A DNA stretch of 64,000 nt from Streptomyces sp. B21-105 (GTDB lineage: Bacteria > Actinomycetota > Actinomycetes > Streptomycetales > Streptomycetaceae): positions 2,356,001 through 2,420,000 of the forward strand of contig NZ_JARUMJ010000001.1 of assembly GCF_036898465.1 (NCBI RefSeq), given 5' to 3'. This document shows positions 16,803 to 24,715 of this stretch, piece by piece. Numbering within the stretch: the stretch's first letter is position 1; every line of letters starts with the position of its first letter. The notes beneath the pieces are model-generated. The model was not told the DNA's origin and made no database searches. It worked only from the letters and a program-made list of their open reading frames with translations. The translations under genes were made by a program, and so were the position numbers.

Positions 16803-16862
16803 ATGTGCGGCTGCCGACCGAGCGTCACCACCGAGCCGACCCCCGCCCCCACCACCGGCTGA
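16803..16862 (+). CDS. 19-residue mini-ORF between the B12 riboswitch and cbiB
   Basis: An ATG at 16803 opens MCGCRPSVTTEPTPAPTTG and stops at TGA 16860-16862, four bases before the cbiB ATG. It has GAGG (16791-16794) as a ribosome site eight bases upstream, whereas cbiB itself has no visible site. Ribosomes that translate the mini-ORF could therefore reinitiate on cbiB. The Cys-Gly-Cys start is suggestive of metal or redox sensing, but this is speculation. The alternative is a chance frame. Confidence 0.45.
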   Translation: MCGCRPSVTTEPTPAPTTG

Positions 16863-16866
16863 CCCG

Positions 16867-17811
16867 ATGGGTGCCGAGCGCGTCCACGCGTACGGCGCCG
16901 CCGCCGGCCTGCTCGGCGACCTGCTCCTCGGCGATCCCCGCCGCGGGCACCCGGTCGCCGTGTTCGGGCGGGCCGCGGGCGCCGTCGAACGGCTGCTGTG
17001 GCGGGACCACCGGGGGTGGGGCGCCCTGCACACCGCCGTGTGCGCGGGCGGCGCCGTGGCCCTGGGGGCCGTCGCCTCGCGGGGCGCGCGCCGCTCTCCC
17101 GCCGCCTCCGTCGCCCTGACCGCCGCCGCCACCTGGGCCGTCGTCGGGGGCAGTTCGCTCGTGCGCGAGTCCCGAGCGATCGGGCGGGCCCTGGAGGCGG
17201 GGGACGTCGAGGCGGCCCGGGAACGGCTGCCGCATCTGTGCGGGCGGGATCCGCAGGCGCTGGACGCCGACGGGATCGCCCGGGCCGTCGTGGAGTCCGT
17301 CGCCGAGAACACCTCCGACGCCGTCGTCGGGGCGCTGGTGTGGGGCGCCGTGGGCGGTGTGCCGGGACTGGCCGGGTTCCGGGCCGTCAACACCCTGGAC
17401 GCGATGGTCGGTCACCGCTCGCCGCGGTATCTGCGCTTCGGCTGGGCCGCCGCCCGGCTCGACGACCTCGCCGGGTGGCCCGGGGCGCGGCTGACCGCCG
17501 TGCTGGCCGCCGCCGCGGGCGACGATCCGCGCGGCGCGCTGCGGGCCTGGCGCGCCGACGCCCGCAAGCACCCGAGCCCCAACGCGGGCCCCGTGGAGGC
17601 TTCCTTCGCGGGCGCCCTCGGCGTGCGGCTGGGCGGGACCCTGGCGTACGGCGGCCGGGTCGAACACCGGCCGGTGCTCAACGGGGCGGCCGGACGGGCC
17701 GTCGCCGTGCCCGACATCGAACGCGCCGCGCGGCTCTCCCGCCGCGTCGGTCTGCTCGCGCTCGGCGTCACCGTCGCCGCGCGCCTCGTCGCGAAGGGAC
17801 GTCAGTCATGA
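16867..17811 (+). CDS. cobD: Adenosylcobinamide-phosphate synthase (CbiB/CobD)
   Basis: A 314-residue membrane protein that attaches aminopropanol (or its phosphate) to adenosylcobyric acid. Family features: GLLGDLLLGDPRRGHPVAVFGR at residues ~14-35, VVESVAENTSDAVVGALVWGAVGGVPGLAGFRAVNTLDAMVGHRSPRYLRFGWAAARLDD in the middle, and HPSPNAGPVEASFAGALGVRLGG. There are about four hydrophobic segments. First structural gene after the riboswitch. The stop overlaps the cobQ start as ATGA, so the two are translationally coupled. Confidence 0.95.
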   Translation: MGAERVHAYGAAAGLLGDLLLGDPRRGHPVAVFGRAAGAVERLLWRDHRGWGALHTAVCAGGAVALGAVASRGARRSPAASVALTAAATWAVVGGSSLVRESRAIGRALEAGDVEAARERLPHLCGRDPQALDADGIARAVVESVAENTSDAVVGALVWGAVGGVPGLAGFRAVNTLDAMVGHRSPRYLRFGWAAARLDDLAGWPGARLTAVLAAAAGDDPRGALRAWRADARKHPSPNAGPVEASFAGALGVRLGGTLAYGGRVEHRPVLNGAAGRAVAVPDIERAARLSRRVGLLALGVTVAARLVAKGRQS

Positions 17812-19340
17812 GCGGGGGGCTCCTCGTCGCCGGCACGACCTCCGACGCCGGCAAGAGCGTCGTCACCGCCGGGATCTGCCGGTGGCTGGTGCGACAGGGC
17901 GTCAAGGTCGCGCCGTTCAAGGCGCAGAACATGTCCCTCAACTCCTTCGTGACGCGGGAGGGCGCCGAGATCGGGCGGGCGCAGGCCATGCAGGCGCAGG
18001 CCTGCCGGGTGGAGCCGACCGCGCTGATGAACCCGGTGCTGCTCAAGCCGGGCGGGGAGCGCAGCAGCCAGGTCGTGCTGCTGGGCAGGCCGGTGGGCGA
18101 GATGAGCGCCCGTGGCTATCACGGTGGGCGCCAGCAGAGACTTCTCGGCACCGTTCTCGACTGTCTCGCCGAGTTGCGGGGCACGTATGACGCGGTGATC
18201 TGTGAGGGGGCGGGCAGTCCCGCCGAGATCAACCTGCGGCGGACCGACATCGTGAACATGGGGATCGCGCGGAGCGCGCGGCTGCCCGTGCTCGTCGTCG
18301 GCGACATCGACCGGGGCGGGGTCTTCGCGTCGTTCTTCGGCACGGTCGCCCTGCTGTCGCCCGAGGACCAGGAACTGGTCGCCGGGTTCCTGGTCAACAA
18401 GTTCCGCGGGGACGTCTCCCTGCTGGAGCCGGGCCTGGACATGCTGCACGGGCTCACCGGGCGGCGGACGTACGGGGTGCTGCCGTTCCGGCACGGGCTG
18501 GGGATCGACGAGGAGGACGGGCTGAGGGTGTCGCTGCGGGGGACCGTGCGGGAGTCGAACACCGCTCCGCCGGTCGGCGAGGACGTGCTGCGGGTCGCCG
18601 TCTGCGCGGTCCCGCTGATGTCCAACTTCACCGACGTGGACGCGCTGGCCGCCGAGCCCGGCGTCGTCGTGCGGTTCGTCGACCGGCCCGAGGAGCTGGC
18701 CGACGCCGACCTGGTCGTCGTACCGGGGACCCGGGGCACCGTGCGGGCACTGGAGTGGCTGCGCGAGCGCGGGCTGGCCGACGCGCTGGTGCGCCGGGCC
18801 GCCGAGCAGCGGCCCGTCCTCGGCGTCTGCGGGGGTTACCAGATCCTCGGCGAGCGGATCGAGGACGAGGTGGAGAGCCGGCTCGGCCGGGTCGAGGGGC
18901 TCGGACTGCTGCCCGTGCGGGTGCGGTTCGCCCCGGCGAAGACCCTGACCCGCCCGGTGGGCGAAGCCCTCGGCGAGTCCGTCGAGGGGTACGAGATCCA
19001 TCACGGGGTGGCCACCGTGGACGGTGGGGAGGCGTTCCTGCGCGACGACCGCGGAAACCCCCTGGACGGCTGCCGGATCGGGCAGGTCTGGGGCACGCAC
19101 TGGCACGGCTCGCTGGAGTCGGACGGGTTCCGGCGGGCCTTCCTGCGGGAGGTGGCCGCAGCGGCGGGCCGGCGTTTCGTGCCCGCCCCGGACACCTCGT
19201 TCGGCGCGTTGCGCGAGGAGCAGCTGGACCGGCTCGGCGACCTGATCGAAGAGCACGCGGACACCGACGCGCTCTGGCGGCTGATCGAGTCGGGCGCGCC
19301 GCGCGGGCTGCCGTTCGTTCCCCCGGGAGCACCCGCGTGA
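17808..19340 (+). CDS. cobQ: Cobyric acid synthase
   Basis: A 510-residue ATP- and glutamine-dependent amidotransferase that amidates four peripheral carboxylates of adenosylcobyrinic a,c-diamide. The N-terminal dethiobiotin-synthetase-like domain has [21 protein letters not shown] and [12 protein letters not shown]. The C-terminal triad glutaminase domain shows [12 protein letters not shown] (Cys nucleophile) and the His in [10 protein letters not shown]. Full length for the family. It overlaps cbiB by four bases, and its stop overlaps GTG 19337 of a small coupled frame. Confidence 0.96.
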   Translation: MSGGLLVAGTTSDAGKSVVTAGICRWLVRQGVKVAPFKAQNMSLNSFVTREGAEIGRAQAMQAQACRVEPTALMNPVLLKPGGERSSQVVLLGRPVGEMSARGYHGGRQQRLLGTVLDCLAELRGTYDAVICEGAGSPAEINLRRTDIVNMGIARSARLPVLVVGDIDRGGVFASFFGTVALLSPEDQELVAGFLVNKFRGDVSLLEPGLDMLHGLTGRRTYGVLPFRHGLGIDEEDGLRVSLRGTVRESNTAPPVGEDVLRVAVCAVPLMSNFTDVDALAAEPGVVVRFVDRPEELADADLVVVPGTRGTVRALEWLRERGLADALVRRAAEQRPVLGVCGGYQILGERIEDEVESRLGRVEGLGLLPVRVRFAPAKTLTRPVGEALGESVEGYEIHHGVATVDGGEAFLRDDRGNPLDGCRIGQVWGTHWHGSLESDGFRRAFLREVAAAAGRRFVPAPDTSFGALREEQLDRLGDLIEEHADTDALWRLIESGAPRGLPFVPPGAPA

Positions 19341-19513
19341 GCACTCGTACGAAAGGCCGCGTGAGCGCCGGGCCGTCGCCGGCGCTGTCGTCGTCGGCCG
19401 CCGGTGTCCTGCGCACGGGGAAGTCCGGCCGGTGGCCGCGGCGGGGCACCACCGAACGGCTGTGGGACGTCCGTCCCGGGCCGGAGGGCGAGTTGGAAGG
19501 CAACGAGAAGTGA
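19337..19513 (+). pseudogene. 58-residue coupled ORF, candidate cobN remnant
   Basis: GTG 19337 overlaps the cobQ stop (GTGA), and the frame's own TGA overlaps the chelatase GTG at 19510 (GTGA). It is thus perfectly threaded between two genes that, as I recall, flank cobN in other streptomycetes. The first ~35 residues ([22 protein letters not shown]) look like no domain. The end, [19 protein letters not shown], resembles the C-terminal end of actinobacterial CobN proteins (…LW…P…EG-LEG). The simplest reading is an in-frame deletion that left the ends of cobN. It may equally be a small unrelated gene; I infer this and cannot align it here. Confidence 0.4.
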
Positions 19514-21570
19514 GTACTCCTTTCCCGTTCACGGCCGTCGTCGGCCAGGACGACCTGCGGCTCGCGCTGCTGCTGAACGCCGTGTCGCCGGCGGTGGGCG
19601 GTGTGCTGGTGCGCGGCGAGAAGGGCACCGCCAAGTCGACGGCCGTACGGGCGCTGTCGGCGCTCATGCCGGCGCTGGACGCGGTGACCGGCTGCCGGTT
19701 CTCCTGCGACCCGGCATCGCCCGACCCGGCCTGCCCGGACGGACCGCACGAGCCGGGGGCGTCCGAGACGCGGCCGGCGCGGATGGTGGAGCTGCCGGTC
19801 GGCGCCTCCGAGGACCGGCTGGTGGGCGCGCTGGACATCGAACGGGCGCTGGCGGAGGGCGTGAAGGCCTTCGAGCCGGGGCTCCTCGCCGACGCGCACC
19901 GGGGCATCCTCTACGTCGACGAGGTCAATCTCCTCCACGACCACCTGGTCGACCTGCTGCTGGACGCGGCCGCGATGGGCGCCTCGTACGTCGAGCGCGA
20001 GGGGGTCTCCGTACGGCACGCGGCCCGGTTCCTGCTCGTCGGCACCATGAACCCCGAGGAGGGCGAGCTGCGGCCGCAGTTGCTCGACCGGTTCGGGCTG
20101 ACGGTGGAGGTGGCCGCCTCGCGCGAGCCCGACCAGCGGGTGGAGGTGGTGCGGCGGCGCCTCGCGCACGACGACGACCCCGAGGCGTTCGCCGCGCGCT
20201 GGGCGGACGAGGAGGCCGCCGTCCGCGCCCGGATCGCAGCCGCGCGGGAGCTGCTGCCGTCGGTGCGGCTGGGCGACGCGGCGCTGCGGCAGATCGCGGC
20301 GACCTGCGCCGCGTTCGAGGTGGACGGCATGCGGGCCGACATCGTCATGGCGCGCACGGCCACCGCGCTGGCCGCCTGGGCCGGACGGACCGACGTGCTC
20401 GCGGAGGACGTACGGCAGGCCGCGCTCCTCGCGCTGCCGCACCGCAGGCGGCGCAACCCCTTCGACGCGCCCGGACTCGACGAGGACAAACTCGACGAGA
20501 CGCTGGAGGAGTTCGGCGGCTCGGACGACGAGGACCCCGGCCCGCAGGGCCCCGAGGGCGGTCCCGACGGCGGTCCCGAGGACGGTGGTCCCGACGGCGG
20601 TCCCGACGGTGGGGGCGGCCTGCCGCCGCAGTCCGGGGACGGGGCCGGGGCCGGTGGCGGTGGCGGTGACGCCACCGTGCCGCCGCAGGGCGACGGCGCC
20701 GCGCCCCGGCCGGCCGGCCCGGGGGCCGGGGAGCAGTCCCCCGTGCGGGCCGCCGAGCCGTTCCGCACGAAGACGCTGAGCGTGCCCGGCATCGGCGAGG
20801 GCGCCGCCGGACGGCGCTCGCGGGCGCGCACCGAGCACGGCAGGACCACGGGCGCGCGGCGCCCCCGGGGCGCCCTGACCAAGCTGCACCTGGCGGCGAC
20901 CGTGCACGCGGCCGCCCCGCACCAGCGGGTGCGGGGACGGTCCGGGCCGGGGCTGGTGGTGCGGCGCGACGATCTGCGGCAGGCGGTCCGGGAGGGGCGC
21001 GAGGGAAACCTCGTGCTGTTCGTCGTGGACGCCTCGGGGTCGATGGCGGCCCGCCGGCGGATGGGCGCGGTGAAGGGCGCGGTGCTGTCGCTGCTGCTCG
21101 ACGCGTACCAGCGGCGGGACAAGGTCGGGCTCGTCACGTTCCGCGGCTCGGGCGCGGACGTCGCGCTGCCGCCCACCTCGTCGGTGGACGCCGCCGCCGT
21201 ACGCCTGGAGTCGCTGCCCACCGGGGGCCGCACGCCGCTGGCCGCCGGGCTGCTGCGGGCGCACGACGTGCTGCGCGTGGAGCGGCTGCGGGATCCGGCG
21301 CGGCGGGCCCTGGTCGTCGTGGTGACGGACGGACGCGCCACCGGGGGCCCCGAGCCGGTCGCGACGGCCGGCCGGGCCGCCCGGCTGTTCGCCGCCGAGG
21401 GCGTCGCGAGCGTGGTCGTCGACTGCGAGTCCGGGCCGGTACGGCTCGGACTCGCCGGGGAGCTGGCCGCACAGCTGGGGGGTACCGCCGTCACGCTGGA
21501 CGAGCTGCGGGCGGACTCCATCGCGGGACTGGTGAAGAACGTGCAGGGGACTTCGAGGAGGGCCGCTTAA
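19510..21570 (+). CDS. Putative cobaltochelatase AAA+/VWA subunit (ChlI-ChlD type)
   Basis: A 686-residue fusion of a magnesium-chelatase ChlI-like AAA+ ATPase and a ChlD-like von Willebrand A domain. Walker A is GEKGTAKST (about 36-44), Walker [12 protein letters not shown], sensor [21 protein letters not shown] long acidic Gly/Pro linker (about 330-415, [21 protein letters not shown]) leads to the VWA domain with MIDAS DASGSM (507-512) and VTDGRATGG. It is the motor for cobalt insertion with the large subunit CobN, which is missing from the expected place. GTG 19510 follows GGAAGG/GAGAAG. The stop TAA shares its last base with the cobO ATG. Confidence 0.9.
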   Translation: MSTPFPFTAVVGQDDLRLALLLNAVSPAVGGVLVRGEKGTAKSTAVRALSALMPALDAVTGCRFSCDPASPDPACPDGPHEPGASETRPARMVELPVGASEDRLVGALDIERALAEGVKAFEPGLLADAHRGILYVDEVNLLHDHLVDLLLDAAAMGASYVEREGVSVRHAARFLLVGTMNPEEGELRPQLLDRFGLTVEVAASREPDQRVEVVRRRLAHDDDPEAFAARWADEEAAVRARIAAARELLPSVRLGDAALRQIAATCAAFEVDGMRADIVMARTATALAAWAGRTDVLAEDVRQAALLALPHRRRRNPFDAPGLDEDKLDETLEEFGGSDDEDPGPQGPEGGPDGGPEDGGPDGGPDGGGGLPPQSGDGAGAGGGGGDATVPPQGDGAAPRPAGPGAGEQSPVRAAEPFRTKTLSVPGIGEGAAGRRSRARTEHGRTTGARRPRGALTKLHLAATVHAAAPHQRVRGRSGPGLVVRRDDLRQAVREGREGNLVLFVVDASGSMAARRRMGAVKGAVLSLLLDAYQRRDKVGLVTFRGSGADVALPPTSSVDAAAVRLESLPTGGRTPLAAGLLRAHDVLRVERLRDPARRALVVVVTDGRATGGPEPVATAGRAARLFAAEGVASVVVDCESGPVRLGLAGELAAQLGGTAVTLDELRADSIAGLVKNVQGTSRRAA

Positions 21571-22169
21571 TGCCGCAGGGACAGCCGAGTGTCGTGCCGG
21601 ACGACGGACTGACGACGCGTCAGCGCCGCAACCGGGCGCTCGTCATGGTGCACACGGGCATCGGCAAGGGGAAGTCGACCGCCGCCTTCGGGCTCGCGCT
21701 GCGAGCCTGGAACCAGGGGTGGCCGATCGGGGTGTTCCAGTTCGTCAAGTCGGCGAAGTGGAAGGTCGGCGAGGAGAACGCGCTGCGGGTGCTGGGGGCG
21801 TCCGGCGAGGGCGGCTCCGTCGACTGGCACAAGATGGGTGAGGGCTGGTCGTGGGTGCAGCGCGACGAGCAGCTCGACAACGAGGAGAAGGCCCGCGAGG
21901 GCTGGGAGCAGGTCAAGCGGGACCTCGCCGCCGAGGCGTACAAGCTGTATGTGCTCGACGAGTTCGCCTACCCGCTGCACTGGGGGTGGATCGACGTCGA
22001 CGAGGTGATCTCGGTGCTGCGGGACAGGCCCGGGACGCAGCACGTCGTCATCACCGGACGCAACGCGCCCGAGAAGCTCGTGGACTTCGCCGACCTGGTC
22101 ACCGACATGTCCAAGGTCAAGCATCCGATGGACGCGGGGCAGAAGGGGCAGAGGGGCATCGAGTGGTGA
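21570..22169 (+). CDS. cobO: Corrinoid adenosyltransferase CobO (CobA type)
   Basis: A 199-residue enzyme transferring the 5'-deoxyadenosyl group from ATP to cob(I)yrinic acid a,c-diamide. Seen: P-loop VHTGIGKGKSTAAFGLALRAW (about 27-47), FVKSAKW, YVLDEFAYPLHWGWI and VVITGRNAPEKLVDFADLVTDMSKVKHPMDAGQKGQRGIEW, the last being a strongly conserved C-terminus. Overlaps the chelatase stop by one base (TAATG). cobB starts four bases after its stop. Confidence 0.96.
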   Translation: MPQGQPSVVPDDGLTTRQRRNRALVMVHTGIGKGKSTAAFGLALRAWNQGWPIGVFQFVKSAKWKVGEENALRVLGASGEGGSVDWHKMGEGWSWVQRDEQLDNEEKAREGWEQVKRDLAAEAYKLYVLDEFAYPLHWGWIDVDEVISVLRDRPGTQHVVITGRNAPEKLVDFADLVTDMSKVKHPMDAGQKGQRGIEW

Positions 22170-22173
22170 CGCC

Positions 22174-23700
22174 GTGCTGACGCCCCCCGCCGCGACGCCG
22201 TCCGCGCCCCCGACCCCGGCGCCTTCGGCCTCGTCCTCCGTACCCCGGCTCGTCATCGCCGCGCCCTCCTCGGGCAGCGGCAAGACCACCGTCGCGACGG
22301 GGCTGATGGCCGCGTTCGCCGCGCGCGGGCTCGCCGTGTCCCCGCACAAGGTCGGGCCGGACTACATCGACCCCGGGTACCACTCGCTCGCGACCGGGCG
22401 GGTGGGCCGCAACCTCGACGCGTACCTGTGCGGGCCGGAGCTGGTGGGCCCGCTGTTCGCGCACGGTGCGCGCGGCTGCGACCTGGCGATCGTCGAGGGC
22501 GTGATGGGGATGTACGACGGGGCCGCGGGAGAGGGCGAACTGGCCTCCACCGCCCAGGTGGCGAAGCTGCTGCGGGCGCCGGTGGTGCTCGTGGTGGACG
22601 CCTCGTCGCAGTCCCGGTCGGTGGCGGCGCTGGTGCACGGGTTCATTTCCTGGGACCCGGAGGTGCGGGTCGGGGGCGTGATCCTCAACAAGGTCGCCTC
22701 GGACCGGCACGAGGAGCTGCTGCGGGACGCGCTGGAGTCGGCCGGGACGCCGGTGCTGGGCGTGGTGCGGCGGGCGGCGCGGGTGGACACGCCGTCCCGG
22801 CACCTCGGGCTGGTGCCGGTCGCCGAACGGCGGGCCGATGCGGTGGACTCCGTCGCGGCGATGGCGGCGCAGGTGGCGCGGGGGTGCGACCTCGAGGCGC
22901 TGCTCGCGCTGGCGCGCGGCGCGGGAGACCTGTCCTGCGCGCCGTGGGACGCGGCCGAGGCCCTGCGGGCCGCCGTGCCCGCACCCGCCCTCGGCACGCC
23001 GGCCCTCGGCACGCCGGCTCTCGGCACGCCGGCTCTCGACGTCCGGGCTCCGCGGTCCGACGCCGGCGGGCTGCGGCCCGCCGCGGGCGGCACGGGCCGG
23101 CCGGTGGTCGCCGTCGCCGGCGGCTCCGCCTTCACCTTCTCCTACGCCGAGCACGCCGAGCTGCTCACCGCCGCCGGCGCCGACGTCGTCCCCTTCGATC
23201 CGCTGCGGGACGAGGGACTGCCCGACGGAACCGCCGGGCTGGTCGTCGGGGGCGGGTTCCCCGAGGTGTACGCGGCCGAGCTGTCCGCGAACGAGCCCCT
23301 GCGCAAGTCGGTGGCGGCCCTGGTGGACCAGGGGGCACCTGTCGCCGCCGAGTGCGCCGGGCTGCTCTACCTGTGCCGCGAGCTGGACGGGCAGCCCATG
23401 TGCGGGGTGCTCGACGCGAGCGCGCGGATGAGCGGACGGCTCACGCTCGGGTACCGGGACGCGGTGGCGGTGAGCGACAGCGCGCTGGCCGTGGCCGGGA
23501 CCAGGATGCGGGGCCACGAGTTCCACCGGACCGTCGTGGAGCCCGGCGCGGGCGCGACCCCCGCGTGGGGGCTGCGGACCCCGCAGCGGCGTCTCGAGGG
23601 GTTCGTGGAGCGGGGCGTGCACGCGAGCTATCTGCACACGCACTGGGCGTCCGAGCCGGGCGTGGTCCGCCGGTTCGTGGAGAGGTGCCGGACGTCATGA
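22174..23700 (+). CDS. cobB: Cobyrinic acid a,c-diamide synthase
   Basis: A 508-residue glutamine-dependent amidase (CobB/CbiA) acting on the a and c carboxylates. The ATPase half has APSSGSGKTTVATGLMAAF (P-loop), SPHKVGPDYIDPGYH and VEGVMGMYDG. The glutaminase half has AECAGLLYLCRE (Cys nucleophile) and HASYLHTHW. Between them is a linker holding three tandem LGTPA repeats (22992-23036 in DNA). GTG 22174 starts four bases after cobO. Its stop overlaps an ATG at 23697 (ATGA), so translation would run into the next frame. Confidence 0.95.
   Translation: MLTPPAATPSAPPTPAPSASSSVPRLVIAAPSSGSGKTTVATGLMAAFAARGLAVSPHKVGPDYIDPGYHSLATGRVGRNLDAYLCGPELVGPLFAHGARGCDLAIVEGVMGMYDGAAGEGELASTAQVAKLLRAPVVLVVDASSQSRSVAALVHGFISWDPEVRVGGVILNKVASDRHEELLRDALESAGTPVLGVVRRAARVDTPSRHLGLVPVAERRADAVDSVAAMAAQVARGCDLEALLALARGAGDLSCAPWDAAEALRAAVPAPALGTPALGTPALGTPALDVRAPRSDAGGLRPAAGGTGRPVVAVAGGSAFTFSYAEHAELLTAAGADVVPFDPLRDEGLPDGTAGLVVGGGFPEVYAAELSANEPLRKSVAALVDQGAPVAAECAGLLYLCRELDGQPMCGVLDASARMSGRLTLGYRDAVAVSDSALAVAGTRMRGHEFHRTVVEPGAGATPAWGLRTPQRRLEGFVERGVHASYLHTHWASEPGVVRRFVERCRTS
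22990..23037 (+). repeat. 15-base in-frame tandem repeat in the CobB linker
   Basis: Three copies of CTCGGCACGCCGGCY in succession encode LGTPA repeats in the linker between the two CobB domains; a fourth, CTCGAC, diverges. It is in frame and so tolerated; copy number may vary among strains. Confidence 0.85.
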
Positions 23701-23870
23701 GCGTCGGGCCGGCCGCGCGGGCCGTAGAGCCGGCGCCGGAGGCTGTCCTGGAGCCGGGGTCACAGGCCGTGCGGAAGGCGGGGCCGCAGGCCGTGGCGGA
23801 GTCGGGGTCGGGGGGCGTGAGCGGGAGCTTTTCGGTGCGCGCCTGGGGCTGGGGGGCCGTTCGCAGGCAT

Positions 23871-24599
23871 TCAGGACGCCAGGCCGACCACCAGCCAGAT
23901 GAAGGCCGCGCCCGCGATCGTGCACAGCACGGTCGAGCGGGCCGGGTGCTCGTGGTGGGCCTCGGGGAGGATCTCGGCGGCCGCCAGATACAGCAGCGCG
24001 CCGCCGAAGAACCCGAGATAGCCGCCGAGCACCTGCTCCGGGATGGAGACGAAGGACGTCGAGGCCGCGCCCACGACGGGGGCCGCCGCGTCCGCCACCA
24101 GCATGGCCTGGGCCTTGCGGCGGGCGTTCCCGTACAGGCTGGTGATCGTGTAGGTGTTGAAGCCGTCCGCGAAGTCGTGGGCGATGACCGCGAGCGCCAC
24201 GGCGGCCCCCATGCCGCCGTCCACCTGGAAGGCCGCGCCGATCGCCACGCCGTCCATCGCACTGTGGCCGACCATCGCGGCGGCGGCCGTGAGACCCACC
24301 TCGGGCGCGCGCAGGGCCGTCTCCTCCGCGCCGTGCGCCGCCTGCCGGGCCGCGAGCAGCCGTTCCACCAGATGGGCCAGCAGGAACCCGGCCACGAAGA
24401 GCAGCAGCGCGGCCGGGACGCCGAAGACCTCGGTGCCGGCCGCTTCCAGCGCCTCCGGCAGCAGGTCGAGGCCGACCACGCCCAGCATCAGGCCGCCGGC
24501 CAGGCCCAGCACGAGGTGGCGGCGGTCGGTCACGCGCTGTGCCGTCCAGCCGCCGGCCAGCGTCATGAGGAACGCGCCGAGCGCGACGAAGACCGCCAT
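23871..24599 (-). CDS. ZIP family divalent metal transporter
   Basis: A 242-residue membrane protein with about eight hydrophobic helices. The metal-path motifs are visible: VGHSAMDGVAIGAAFQ (HSxxDG in TM4) and IAHDFADGFNTYTI (HDFADG in TM5). The usual His-rich loop is weak. It imports Zn, and in some members other divalent metals. It is antisense within the cobalamin block, convergent with cobB and divergent from the CobE-CobC gene. Cobalt import is possible but zinc is the default. Upstream, AAATCATTGAAA near 24671-24685 partly resembles a Zur box. Confidence 0.88.
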   Translation of the reverse strand: MAVFVALGAFLMTLAGGWTAQRVTDRRHLVLGLAGGLMLGVVGLDLLPEALEAAGTEVFGVPAALLLFVAGFLLAHLVERLLAARQAAHGAEETALRAPEVGLTAAAAMVGHSAMDGVAIGAAFQVDGGMGAAVALAVIAHDFADGFNTYTITSLYGNARRKAQAMLVADAAAPVVGAASTSFVSIPEQVLGGYLGFFGGALLYLAAAEILPEAHHEHPARSTVLCTIAGAAFIWLVVGLAS

Positions 24600-24715
24600 G
24601 GGCCCTTGCTATCCGATCGACCCCTCATCGCGCACATCCGCGCCGCGACCTGACGACGAAAATCCCTGACGAAATCATTGAAACCGCACAAAACGAGGTG
24701 AGAGGACGTGCCGCC

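Noticed and set aside
22428..24653. A 741-codon plus-strand frame through cobB and the ZIP gene
   Set aside because: Shadow of cobB in another frame, then antisense to ZIP. Only the ATG at 23697 with its stop-start overlap is of interest and is reported as a finding.
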